Shown: piece after piece, positions 8,275 to 15,291 of the stretch
Position numbering within the stretch: the first letter of the stretch is position 1
Layout of the letters: every line of letters starts with the position of its first letter
IMG/VR virus record: IMGVR_UViG_3300025132_000248
Coordinates: 1 to 26,219 of that record
Direction: 5' to 3' (one strand)
DNA length: 26,219 nucleotides
Origin: a virus
Program-made: the position numbers and the translations under genes
The notes under the pieces: generated by a model
What the model was told of the DNA's origin: nothing
Seen by the model: the letters and a program-made list of their open reading frames with translations, nothing else
The model's database searches: none

Positions 8275-9325
8275 TGAATAATACCTTTTTTAGTCCATTA
8301 CATGAAAAATAATTTTCATTTAAGAACGTTGTTAACTTATTTAAGTTTTTAGCATGATGATCATAATGTTCCATAAATTCTATGATCACTGTTATTAAAT
8401 TATCTTTATATTTTAAATATGATTCCCATGATTCTGTCCATATACTAGGATAAAAATAATCATCTGAATACATTTCTTTGTAACTTAATCTATTTGGAAC
8501 CATTGGAATAGCACCTGCCAAAGCACCTTCATAACATGAAATACCTAACGTCTCTTGTAGGTTTGCAGAAAATACTATCTTAGACCTTTCTAACAGACTA
8601 TGATACTCTGTCTTAGATAAATTTTGTTCTTGACATACTATGCATTTATATTCTTTTGGCAATGATTTAGCTAAATCTTTAAATATCTCTACTTGTTTTT
8701 CTGGAGCTATTCTATGAGGAAATAATATAATATTTTCTTTCTTTTGAGGAGTAAATGTCTTTTCTAAATACTCCATTGGCCAGCCTGTTCTGAAACATTG
8801 AATATCATCATACCCAAAATTATCTCTAAACATTTTTAAATGATCATCAGAAGCAAACCAATTATAATCTATAGTTTGTGCTAATGATTTTTCAAATGTT
8901 TTTACCCATTCATCTTTTATTAATCTACCTAAAAAATCGTTCGGATCATAATTACCAGCATGCCAAAGACCATGTATCTTAATCGGTATCTGCAATAATT
9001 GACTCATATACTTAAGTTGAATTATTGTGGGATTCCATGCATCTGTATAAATAAAATGATCTCCTTCTTTAACTTTGCCTTCACAGAATAATCTAGCAAT
9101 CTTTTGCATTTGAGCACTTTTATATATGTTAGTGCCTCCAAAATTTAAGAATGCTCCAGGAGTAGTTGCTTCTGGAATATTTGTAGGTCCTTCTATAACT
9201 TCTACTTCATGAGTTCCAAATGCATGTATTCTCATTAAATCAGGAAAATGATGCTTCCATTCTCCAGTATATCGACTTTCAACCGCTTCTAAGTCGACTA
9301 TCCAAATTGTATTAAGGTCTGTCAT
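8264..9325 (-). CDS. Glycosyltransferase, GT-B-like, overlapping dpdA
   Basis: About 353 residues from the ATG at 9325. The N-terminal half contains WIVDLEAVESRYTGEW, an FLNFGG loop and YTDAWNP. The C-terminal half has a donor-side fold with ILFPHRIAPEKQ, followed by VFSANLQETLGISCYEGALAG, which is the E-x7-E region of GT4-type enzymes. The overlap with the upstream gene is 14 bases; ATG at 9337 is an alternative start, while the longest frame would need a TTG at 9400. No signal or membrane segment is seen. Its tight coupling to the DpdA-like gene suggests it could decorate modified DNA, by analogy with T4 hydroxymethylcytosine glucosyltransferases, although a protein or glycan acceptor is equally possible. 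Confidence 0.75.
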   Translation of the reverse strand: MTDLNTIWIVDLEAVESRYTGEWKHHFPDLMRIHAFGTHEVEVIEGPTNIPEATTPGAFLNFGGTNIYKSAQMQKIARLFCEGKVKEGDHFIYTDAWNPTIIQLKYMSQLLQIPIKIHGLWHAGNYDPNDFLGRLIKDEWVKTFEKSLAQTIDYNWFASDDHLKMFRDNFGYDDIQCFRTGWPMEYLEKTFTPQKKENIILFPHRIAPEKQVEIFKDLAKSLPKEYKCIVCQEQNLSKTEYHSLLERSKIVFSANLQETLGISCYEGALAGAIPMVPNRLSYKEMYSDDYFYPSIWTESWESYLKYKDNLITVIIEFMEHYDHHAKNLNKLTTFLNENYFSCNGLKKVLFNEQ

Positions 9326-9761
9326 ATTTGTAATCATCTGGTGTAACATGTTGCATATTTTGTATACTTGTGCAATATAAAGAATAATCGCCATAAACAA
9401 CTTTTATACTATCATTCTTTTTTAATAATGCAATATCTGGATCTACCATCATATACATAATATGCGTTTTAATTCTAATCATTGGTGGTATCAAACTTAG
9501 TTTATCTGGCTCCACTTCTAAACTTACTGTTGTATTTTCATTATCAACAATATTATTGAGCGTATTCCAATTTATACTATACTTTGAAGCATCTGGATTT
9601 TTAATTAATTGTTCTACAGCTCCGGAACAGAAATAAATATGAGGCATCCTTTCACATTTACTTAAATCTAATCCTTTTATATCACAAATAAATAATGTTT
9701 CAACATCAGTTAATCTGCCTTCACATTCTTTACCATACCAATACTTTTTAAATCCTATCAT
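9312..9761 (-). CDS. Hypothetical protein, first gene of the dpdA-replisome operon
   Basis: A 149-residue protein with no recognised family. It is mixed alpha/beta, with several cysteines (CEGR, CDIK, CERM, FCSGA) that do not form an obvious metal site, a LEVEPDKLSLIPPMIRIKTH stretch, and a charged C-terminus. The ATG at 9761 lies about 12 bases below the -7 box of a promoter, making it the first gene of a roughly 6.8-kb transcription unit running through the glycosyltransferase, dpdA, clamp and clamp loader. The start is well determined by that promoter. Function unknown. Confidence 0.7.
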   Translation of the reverse strand: MIGFKKYWYGKECEGRLTDVETLFICDIKGLDLSKCERMPHIYFCSGAVEQLIKNPDASKYSINWNTLNNIVDNENTTVSLEVEPDKLSLIPPMIRIKTHIMYMMVDPDIALLKKNDSIKVVYGDYSLYCTSIQNMQHVTPDDYKYDRP

Positions 9762-9773
9762 ATAACTTTTTTT

Positions 9774-9805
9774 TAAATATAAGTAAAATTTTACACATAT
9801 CCTAA
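9774..9805 (-). promoter_or_regulatory. Bacteroidota-type promoter for the dpdA-clamp-loader operon
   Basis: On the minus strand TTAGG (9805-9801), 13 bases and TTTACTTATATTTA (9787-9774). The 14-base downstream box is identical to the copies at 2977-2990 and 16053-16066, and the spacer length is the same. It begins immediately after the DNA polymerase stop codon and ends 12 bases before the ATG of the 149-aa gene. Confidence 0.75.
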
Positions 9806-12283
9806 TTAAAATGCAAAAAACTTTCCTAAATTATTATTTTTTGGAATAGAACCCCAATTCATCGCACTATAAAAATCTCCTAATTTATTTGCAAAAGCCG
9901 AATCAAATACTTTTTCATAATCTATATTCGTAGATACAAATTTTTCTATTTGTTCTGGATCCTCAAATCCTTTCATTGCCATAGTATCTAATCCCATAGG
10001 GTTTGATCTTAAATAAGTCCATTTAATTTTTTCGCCGTTACCTATTCCTTGAAATGTTTTAGTTAGTCCTAAATGTTTAATCATATCATTATAATTTAAT
10101 GCTGATTTTACATGTACTGGAGTACCTTTCATTCTTTCCCATTTTTTATTAGCACGGCCTGCATATTTTTTAACATTTTTTACTCCTACTGGAAACATGA
10201 CATCAATTAATGGTAATGACTTCATATGTTCTCTGAAATCTAATATCTTCTGATCTAAATCAGGTTTGTCAATATCATTTAACATGTCTTCTAATACTTG
10301 AGCCATAAATTTTCTAAATGAAGGAGGAAAGGATGATCGAACAACATCTAACCCTTTAACGTCTAATTTAGATACTGTATGTCCTTCTACATTTATAATC
10401 CACTGCGCATATCTTTTTTTAGCTATCCATAAACCTGCCTTAGCAACATTTTCTTGTTTGATATCAAATCTATGTTTATCAACATTATGAAATCTCTTAC
10501 CATATATATCATATGACTTATTGATAAATGATTGCACTTCATCAGCTATTTGAATAGTCTTATCTGCCATCCATTTTTCATTTGATATATCATAATCTGG
10601 ATATCTATGTTTTATTAATGGCAATGATGAAAAGAATGTTGAATCTGTATCTGTATAAATGCAATAATCTTTTTCTTTACCTAATTCTTTTTTATAATAT
10701 TGGTTACCTATATCTGCAGTAAACTTTATTAATTGTTGCCCTGTAGATGTAATAGCCGTTGCATTATCTGGATCAAAGAATCTGAATCCTGGATTGCCTA
10801 GTACTCCATAAAATGAATTCAAAAGAATTTTAGTTACTAATTGCATTCTATCAAAATATTCAGCTTTAGCTTCATTGCCCTCTTTTTCATACTGTTTACG
10901 TAAGTTTTTATATTCTACTCGCTCATTAAACCAATTATCTAATATTGATGGTAAAAATCCTTTTATTTGTGTATCATATACGACTCCGTTAGCTGCTATA
11001 GAGTATTTATTCTTTTCGAGATAATTTCTTAAGTCCTGAGCAGTTTCCCAGCCATTCCATTCATCTGAATAATGTGTACCTTTATTTTTGATATATGTCT
11101 GTCCATCAAAGGACTGTAATTTTGTAACTTTAGTTTCTGGAGATATATTAAGTGTCATTATAATACTAGGATATAGAGATGTTAGATCTAAATCATATAC
11201 CCATTTGTATCTACCTGGATTCGGTGCCTTAACAAATGCTCCTAATAAATTTAATTTTTCTTCTGATCTAGGCTTTTTACTAGGAGCCACAATATTAAGT
11301 CGTTTTAAATATACTAATGCTGCCCCATCTAAGTATCTTGTTGGAAATAAAAAGTCTTCATATGGTACATGGCCTTTATGACATATACTTCTTGCCAAAT
11401 CTATCAACTTCATTTTTTGATCTATTTCATATACAAGATCGACGTCATTCATATTATAATCTATATAACCTTGAATATCATTGCGTAATAAATCATCTAA
11501 TGAACCTTCGTATTTAATTTTACCTTTACCTAATTCTTTTTGAGATATTGCTTCTAATGAATAACTAGATTCTTGATTATATGTAAAGTTTTTATACAAT
11601 GCCATATAATCCAGGCATGATACGCCCGATATCCTATATCTATTTCTATGTTTAAGCCATATAACATCTTTAATAGGAGATAATGTTCTTGCACGGGATT
11701 CTCCTAAAACTTGAACCATTCTATTATAAAGATATGGAATATCAAAGAAATCTATATTCCATCCTGTTATAATGGTAGGTTGTATTTCATGATAAGAATT
11801 TAAAAAACGAGCTAATAATGTATTTTCGTCAGAACATGAAACTATAGAATATTTTTGAGAATGTTTATCTTGTACAACGCCTTCTTTATCTAATATCCAT
11901 ACACTTCGATGATCTCCTAATTCATCATATATTGCAATTGAAGTTATAGGATTCTGTGCTTCTTCCGGCGTAGGAAATCCTGTTGATATATCAACCTCTA
12001 TATCTATAAATAACGTTTTATGTCCTGTAGATGCATCATCAGAATCTGTATACATATCTATCAATGTACGAACTTCTGGATTTAAATCTGATTCATATAA
12101 GGTATGGTCATTAGGTTCAAATTCATAGATTTTTTCTACTTGTTTACCATCTAAAGCAACTAATTTGCCATATGATGATTTTTTATATGCGTAAGGTCTA
12201 TATTTTATTTTTAAATGACCTTTTTTATCATCCCATACATGTACTGTATTCGAATTTTTATGATATGCTACTGCTTGATACAT
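9806..12283 (-). CDS. 43: Family B DNA polymerase with 3'-5' exonuclease (T4 gp43-like)
   Basis: An 825-residue replicative DNA polymerase. The exonuclease domain shows Exo I IDIE (Asp94, Glu96), Exo II GWNIDFFD (174-181) and Exo III YNMND (Tyr276 to Asp280). The polymerase domain shows motif A DLDLTSLYPSI (364-374), motif B KILLNSFYGVLGN (485-497) and motif C YTDTDS (543-548), followed by a KKRY element. Both activities therefore appear intact. It is a little shorter than T4 gp43 (898 aa). It would work with the gp45-like clamp and gp44/62-like loader encoded in the next operon. The ATG overlaps the stop of a 51-aa membrane peptide (TAATG). Confidence 0.97.
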   Translation of the reverse strand: MYQAVAYHKNSNTVHVWDDKKGHLKIKYRPYAYKKSSYGKLVALDGKQVEKIYEFEPNDHTLYESDLNPEVRTLIDMYTDSDDASTGHKTLFIDIEVDISTGFPTPEEAQNPITSIAIYDELGDHRSVWILDKEGVVQDKHSQKYSIVSCSDENTLLARFLNSYHEIQPTIITGWNIDFFDIPYLYNRMVQVLGESRARTLSPIKDVIWLKHRNRYRISGVSCLDYMALYKNFTYNQESSYSLEAISQKELGKGKIKYEGSLDDLLRNDIQGYIDYNMNDVDLVYEIDQKMKLIDLARSICHKGHVPYEDFLFPTRYLDGAALVYLKRLNIVAPSKKPRSEEKLNLLGAFVKAPNPGRYKWVYDLDLTSLYPSIIMTLNISPETKVTKLQSFDGQTYIKNKGTHYSDEWNGWETAQDLRNYLEKNKYSIAANGVVYDTQIKGFLPSILDNWFNERVEYKNLRKQYEKEGNEAKAEYFDRMQLVTKILLNSFYGVLGNPGFRFFDPDNATAITSTGQQLIKFTADIGNQYYKKELGKEKDYCIYTDTDSTFFSSLPLIKHRYPDYDISNEKWMADKTIQIADEVQSFINKSYDIYGKRFHNVDKHRFDIKQENVAKAGLWIAKKRYAQWIINVEGHTVSKLDVKGLDVVRSSFPPSFRKFMAQVLEDMLNDIDKPDLDQKILDFREHMKSLPLIDVMFPVGVKNVKKYAGRANKKWERMKGTPVHVKSALNYNDMIKHLGLTKTFQGIGNGEKIKWTYLRSNPMGLDTMAMKGFEDPEQIEKFVSTNIDYEKVFDSAFANKLGDFYSAMNWGSIPKNNNLGKFFAF

Positions 12284-12438
12284 TATACTAATTCTTCTAT
12301 TATTCCTATTACTTCACTTAATATAAGTATAATTGCTGAAATTAACAAATTATATGGAATAAAAATGTATCCTAATATTCTTATAGCTGATTTAATAAAA
12401 CTTATTAGTTGATGTTTTTTTGCGTCCGGATACTGCAT
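12283..12438 (-). CDS. Small hydrophobic membrane peptide (51 aa) between hpt and DNA polymerase
   Basis: A 51-codon frame fits exactly between two genes, with TAATG overlaps at both ends (start 12438, stop 12285-12283). The translation begins MQYPDAKKHQLISFIKSAI and continues with one long hydrophobic segment (ILGYIFIPYNLLISAIILIL) ending in acidic SEVIGIIEELV. The precise double coupling and membrane-helix character argue that it is real. It could be an inner-membrane peptide, possibly tethering or a small effector, but no function is known. No known lysis-protein signature is seen. Confidence 0.75.
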   Translation of the reverse strand: MQYPDAKKHQLISFIKSAIRILGYIFIPYNLLISAIILILSEVIGIIEELV

Positions 12439-12944
12439 TAATTAATTTTATAAATGTTATTATAATTTCTTTTCAATGAATAATCATCTAAGCCATAGCC
12501 GACTATCCATTCATCTCCTATTTCGAAACAGTAATGATCTAAATTCATAAATGGCTCTTTACGTTGAACTAATGTAACTATAGTTACTTCATTTGGCACT
12601 CTCCCATTTACTGATTGTAATATTTCTAACATGGTAGCGCCTGTATCAATAATATCTTCAATAATATAAACACGTTTACCTTTTAGATCTATTTCAATAT
12701 CTTTAAGTATTTCTACTCCTCCCGAATTATCTTTGCCGTCATATGATTTAGCTCTAATAAAATCTACCTGCACATCTATAGACATATTCTTTACTAAATC
12801 TGTAAAAAACATAAATGCTCCATTTAAAACACAAATCATAACAGGCGGTAAATCATTACCGCTAGCTTTATGCTCATTACAAATACGATCGGCCATTTTT
12901 TTGACTTCTCGTTGTATATCTTCTTTATGTATTACAATTTCCAT
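12438..12944 (-). CDS. hpt: Hypoxanthine/guanine phosphoribosyltransferase
   Basis: A 168-residue type I phosphoribosyltransferase that converts hypoxanthine or guanine plus PRPP to IMP or GMP. The PRPP-binding loop VYIIEDIIDTGATM (residues 92-105), with the acidic pair Glu96-Asp97, is diagnostic. LNGAFMFFTDL, SYDG and a late VGYGLDD segment match Hpt enzymes. The ATG at 12944 aligns with the start of E. coli Hpt (MEIVIHKEDI... versus VEVMIPEAEI); the longest frame would require a GTG at 13001. It overlaps folE by 20 bases, so the two are translationally linked. That pairing suggests supply or recycling of guanine toward GTP, the FolE substrate. Confidence 0.92.
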   Translation of the reverse strand: MEIVIHKEDIQREVKKMADRICNEHKASGNDLPPVMICVLNGAFMFFTDLVKNMSIDVQVDFIRAKSYDGKDNSGGVEILKDIEIDLKGKRVYIIEDIIDTGATMLEILQSVNGRVPNEVTIVTLVQRKEPFMNLDHYCFEIGDEWIVGYGLDDYSLKRNYNNIYKIN

Positions 12945-13599
12945 AACCTCTGACGAATTCATAGTATTCATTTCTAGTTGCAGGATCATCTTTAAATGCA
13001 CCTGTTAATTTACTTGTTTTCATTGATGCGCCTCCATGCTTAACACCTCTACATGAAACACAATTATGAGTTGCATCTATCATAACTGCAACTCCTTTAT
13101 TATCATTAATAATAGTATCAATAGCATTATGTATAGCAACCGTTAATTGTTCTTGTATAGCACCTCTTCTACCAAAATGCTCTACCAATCTATTTAATTT
13201 TGATAATCCAATTACTTTACTATCTTTACCAGGAATATAAGCTACATGTACTCTACCCATAATAGTTTGATGATGATGAGAACACATAGATGTTAATGGA
13301 ATACCCCCTTCAAATACTATACCATCATATCCATCAGATGGAAATGCTGTAATATCAGGTGATCCATTATATCTGCCTGCCCATAAATCATTAACATATG
13401 CTTTTGCAACTCTTCTAGGAGTATCATTGGAATTTGGATCATTTCTCCAATCACATTCCAATGCATCTAAAAATTCGCCAAAGGCTTTTGCTGCCTTTAT
13501 TATCATATCATTTTTTTGATAATCATCTAATGGCCCGCTTTTTGCTATACCATTTGCGAATCCTTCTTTAACTAATTCAATTGTTTTCTTTGTTGTCAT
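12925..13599 (-). CDS. folE: GTP cyclohydrolase I
   Basis: A 224-residue enzyme converting GTP to 7,8-dihydroneopterin triphosphate, the first step toward 7-deazaguanines (and folate). Zinc and catalytic elements are visible: MCSHHHQT (Cys106, His108, His109), IGLSKLNRLVEHFGRR, IQEQLT, and THNCVSCRGV (His178, Cys180) followed by HGGASMKTS. The length is normal. A promoter-like element ends only 4 bases above the ATG, so the message may be essentially leaderless. It starts an operon with hpt, a membrane peptide and DNA polymerase. With QueD and QueE in the preceding operon, it most likely serves deazaguanine synthesis. Confidence 0.96.
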   Translation of the reverse strand: MTTKKTIELVKEGFANGIAKSGPLDDYQKNDMIIKAAKAFGEFLDALECDWRNDPNSNDTPRRVAKAYVNDLWAGRYNGSPDITAFPSDGYDGIVFEGGIPLTSMCSHHHQTIMGRVHVAYIPGKDSKVIGLSKLNRLVEHFGRRGAIQEQLTVAIHNAIDTIINDNKGVAVMIDATHNCVSCRGVKHGGASMKTSKLTGAFKDDPATRNEYYEFVRGYGNCNT

Positions 13600-13602
13600 A
13601 CT

Positions 13603-13634
13603 TTAATATAAGAATTTTTTTTCATATAAACAAA
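13603..13634 (-). promoter_or_regulatory. Bacteroidota-type promoter for folE-hpt-polymerase operon
   Basis: On the minus strand TTTGT (13634-13630), then CTTATATTAA positioned exactly as in the other four copies (17 bases from the -33 pentamer to CTTAT). It is TTTG-N20-TATATTAA in Bacteroidota terms. The upstream box lies inside the left arm of the inverted repeat at 13625-13644. The ATG of folE follows after only 3-4 bases. Confidence 0.6.
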
Positions 13635-13941
13635 TAACTCACACATTTTATTTATTTTTTTATTTTTTTATTTTATCTACTTTTTGATCTATTTTATTTA
13701 AAAGCTGATCTGCTCTTCTGTCTGCATTTCTATGTAATTCACCTAAGTCCACTTCCATATCACTTCTCAAGTTTGATATTTCTGTATACAAAGAATTTTC
13801 TGTTTCTGTTATTCTAACTGACAATTTTCCATATGCCCATACACATGCACCTACAAATGCACAAGCACTAATCGTAATTAAAACTATATATGTTGCTTCC
13901 ATAATTTATCCTCCTATTTACGGTGTGAGTTATTGTTTATA
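13625..13941. repeat. Inverted-repeat pair flanking the 80-aa membrane gene
   Basis: The left arm, 13625-13644 (TATAAACAAATAACTCACAC), and the reverse complement of 13923-13941 (TATAAACAATAACTCACAC) differ only by one extra A. The arms enclose the 80-aa gene and nothing else. The right arm overlaps the groES stop codon and the left arm overlaps the -33 box of the folE promoter. They could pair in RNA to form a long stem closing a 278-base loop, or mark the ends of an inserted cassette. Confidence 0.7.
13660..13902 (-). CDS. Small single-pass membrane protein with coiled coil (80 aa)
   Basis: An 80-residue protein with an N-terminal membrane helix (roughly residues 4-25: TYIVLITISACAFVGACVWA), then a charged, heptad-rich helix with LYTEISNLRSDM and LLNKIDQKVDKIKK. 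The topology resembles small phage proteins that sit in the inner membrane with a coiled-coil domain, such as spanin-like, holin-associated or superinfection-exclusion proteins, but none can be named. An AGGAGG ribosome-binding site 7 bases before the ATG is the strongest in the window, suggesting high expression. The gene is bracketed by an inverted repeat. Confidence 0.75.
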   Translation of the reverse strand: MEATYIVLITISACAFVGACVWAYGKLSVRITETENSLYTEISNLRSDMEVDLGELHRNADRRADQLLNKIDQKVDKIKK

Positions 13942-14233
13942 CAGATACCATTACAATTTCTGATTCATGCAATAGTAAATATTCTTCATTTTCTAATTTA
14001 ATTTTTTTATTCGATCCAGATTGATTTTTATGCAAAACTACTGTATCTCCAGGCTTGACTGTCATAGGTATTCTATTTCCTGTCTGAGTAAATAGTCCAG
14101 GACCTGTCGAAATAACATCTCCATATATATAATCATTTTCGACGCTATCTGGTATAATGATTCCTGATTTTGTTTTATCTATTTTTTCTTGTTCTTTAAC
14201 AAGAATTAAATCTCCAATTGGTTTTAATTTCAT
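13937..14233 (-). CDS. groES: GroES-type co-chaperonin (Cpn10)
   Basis: A 98-residue protein with the full Cpn10 pattern: N-terminal MKLKPIGDLILVKE, a mobile loop with KTKSGIIIPDS that contacts the GroEL apical domain, GDVISTGPG, VKPGDTVVLHKNQSG, and the C-terminal EEYLLLHESEIVMV. It should cap the host GroEL. T4 uses the unrelated-in-sequence gp31 for folding its capsid protein, so a similar head-protein role is plausible. The length matches cellular GroES (about 97 aa). It lies downstream of queD, queE and two tiny genes, with only 2 bases separating it from the second. Confidence 0.93.
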   Translation of the reverse strand: MKLKPIGDLILVKEQEKIDKTKSGIIIPDSVENDYIYGDVISTGPGLFTQTGNRIPMTVKPGDTVVLHKNQSGSNKKIKLENEEYLLLHESEIVMVSV

Positions 14234-14235
14234 AA

Positions 14236-14373
14236 CTATTCCTTTATATTTTCTAAAATTTGTCTTAATTTAAAAATTAATGATTCCACTTCATCTGGAT
14301 CCATTGTTATTGCACAACAAGTATGAACATTTTCTTCTATTTCTTGTAATATTTCTAAAGCCTCATCTATCAT
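14236..14373 (-). CDS. Tiny Cys-Cys helical protein (45 aa)
   Basis: A 45-codon frame begins MIDEALEILQEIEENVHTCC and ends in a KLRQILENIKE helix. It starts inside the end of the preceding 53-aa gene (11-base overlap) and stops 2 bases before groES. The adjacent cysteines in an otherwise Cys-free helix are shared with the preceding gene, suggesting a paralogous pair. No family recognised. The gene packing supports it being real. Confidence 0.55.
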   Translation of the reverse strand: MIDEALEILQEIEENVHTCCAITMDPDEVESLIFKLRQILENIKE

Positions 14374-14524
14374 AACTTAATCGTATTTCAGATAATAACT
14401 CCATTATTTCTTCTAATTTTAATCTTGATAACTGTCCTTCACACATATCTTGACAACATATATCTAAATTACGATGAATATATTGAAAATGTTCATCTAT
14501 TTTATTCCATTTTTCTTCTATCAT
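14363..14524 (-). CDS. Tiny Cys-Cys helical protein (53 aa), downstream of queE
   Basis: A 53-codon frame whose ATG overlaps the queE stop (ATGA). It begins MIEEKWNKIDEHFQYIHRNL, continues DICCQDMCEGQL, and ends in an acidic LKLEEIMELLSEIR helix. Three cysteines (CC plus C) might bind a metal or form disulfides. It resembles the following 45-aa protein in layout (helix, CC, helix). Unknown function; the position suggests co-regulation with the deazaguanine genes. Confidence 0.6.
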   Translation of the reverse strand: MIEEKWNKIDEHFQYIHRNLDICCQDMCEGQLSRLKLEEIMELLSEIRLSYDR

Positions 14525-15291
14525 ACTCCACGTTCTGTATCATATGCTATTATATGATCTCTACCGGTCATATTATAACCTGTTTCTGCTACCATTTCAA
14601 ATACTAATGGATACATTTTAACTAGTTGTTCTCTAGTATCTCCAGCTGGCATAACAAATGTCTTTTCTTTTGGAATATTCATTTCAACTCTAAATGCTTC
14701 TATCTCAGCTAAATTTTCGTCAGTACCATCCCATACTGGCTTGAAATGATAATCTTTATGATAATCAATAGTTTTTCTAATAGCATCCTTATTTAGTCTA
14801 AGTCTATTATGAACTTTAATCATTCGTTCATCAGCAACAGATCCATTTGGGGTAATAGCACCAAGTACAGGCACACTATTACTAAATTTAGGACTAAGAC
14901 TAATAAGATCCAAAGGAAAATCTGTTTCAAGAAAATGAGAGCCTTCTGTCTCAATCGTAACCAAAATGTTTCTTTCATTTGCAAAATGTGTTATTTCATT
15001 TACTAAAGCAGGATGCATTGTAGGCGAACCACCTGTTAACATCATTTCTTTTACTTGCGGATTTTCATCATATATTTTAATAATATCATTAAATGTAAAT
15101 GTACCTTTTTCTGGATGAATACTCGTATACCAACTATCACACCATCCGCCTTCTCCAAAATAACATCTATGAGTACAACCAGTTGTTCTAACTGCAATGG
15201 TAGGTCTTCCGAATCTGCTGCCTTCAGATTGAACACATCTATATACTTCTAAAACTGGAAGTATTTTATCATAATCTTCAATCCTCTTCAT
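14521..15291 (-). CDS. queE: 7-carboxy-7-deazaguanine synthase (radical SAM)
   Basis: A 256-residue radical SAM enzyme of the QueE family, converting 6-carboxy-tetrahydropterin to 7-carboxy-7-deazaguanine. Seen are EVYRCVQSEGSRFGRP (cf. QGEG...G), the cluster-binding segment GCTHRCYFGEGGWCD (Cys39, Cys43, Cys51), LTGGSP (SAM binding, 85-90) and IETEGS (113-118). The cysteine spacing is CX3CX7C rather than the usual CX3CX2C, reflecting a five-residue insert. The ATG at 15291 gives a 14-base overlap with queD; a TTG at 15327 would be the only longer option. An aromatic Trp precedes the last Cys as in canonical WCD. Confidence in family is high. Confidence 0.93.
   Translation of the reverse strand: MKRIEDYDKILPVLEVYRCVQSEGSRFGRPTIAVRTTGCTHRCYFGEGGWCDSWYTSIHPEKGTFTFNDIIKIYDENPQVKEMMLTGGSPTMHPALVNEITHFANERNILVTIETEGSHFLETDFPLDLISLSPKFSNSVPVLGAITPNGSVADERMIKVHNRLRLNKDAIRKTIDYHKDYHFKPVWDGTDENLAEIEAFRVEMNIPKEKTFVMPAGDTREQLVKMYPLVFEMVAETGYNMTGRDHIIAYDTERGV

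Noticed and set aside
8264-9400. Longer start for the glycosyltransferase at 9400
   Set aside because: It needs a TTG codon and an 89-base overlap with the upstream gene; the ATG at 9325 fits the usual short overlap and the start of the folded domain.
15051-15236. Second minus-strand frame inside queE, possible frameshift
   Set aside because: The QueE frame is continuous with all motifs in order; the other frame is an out-of-phase shadow.
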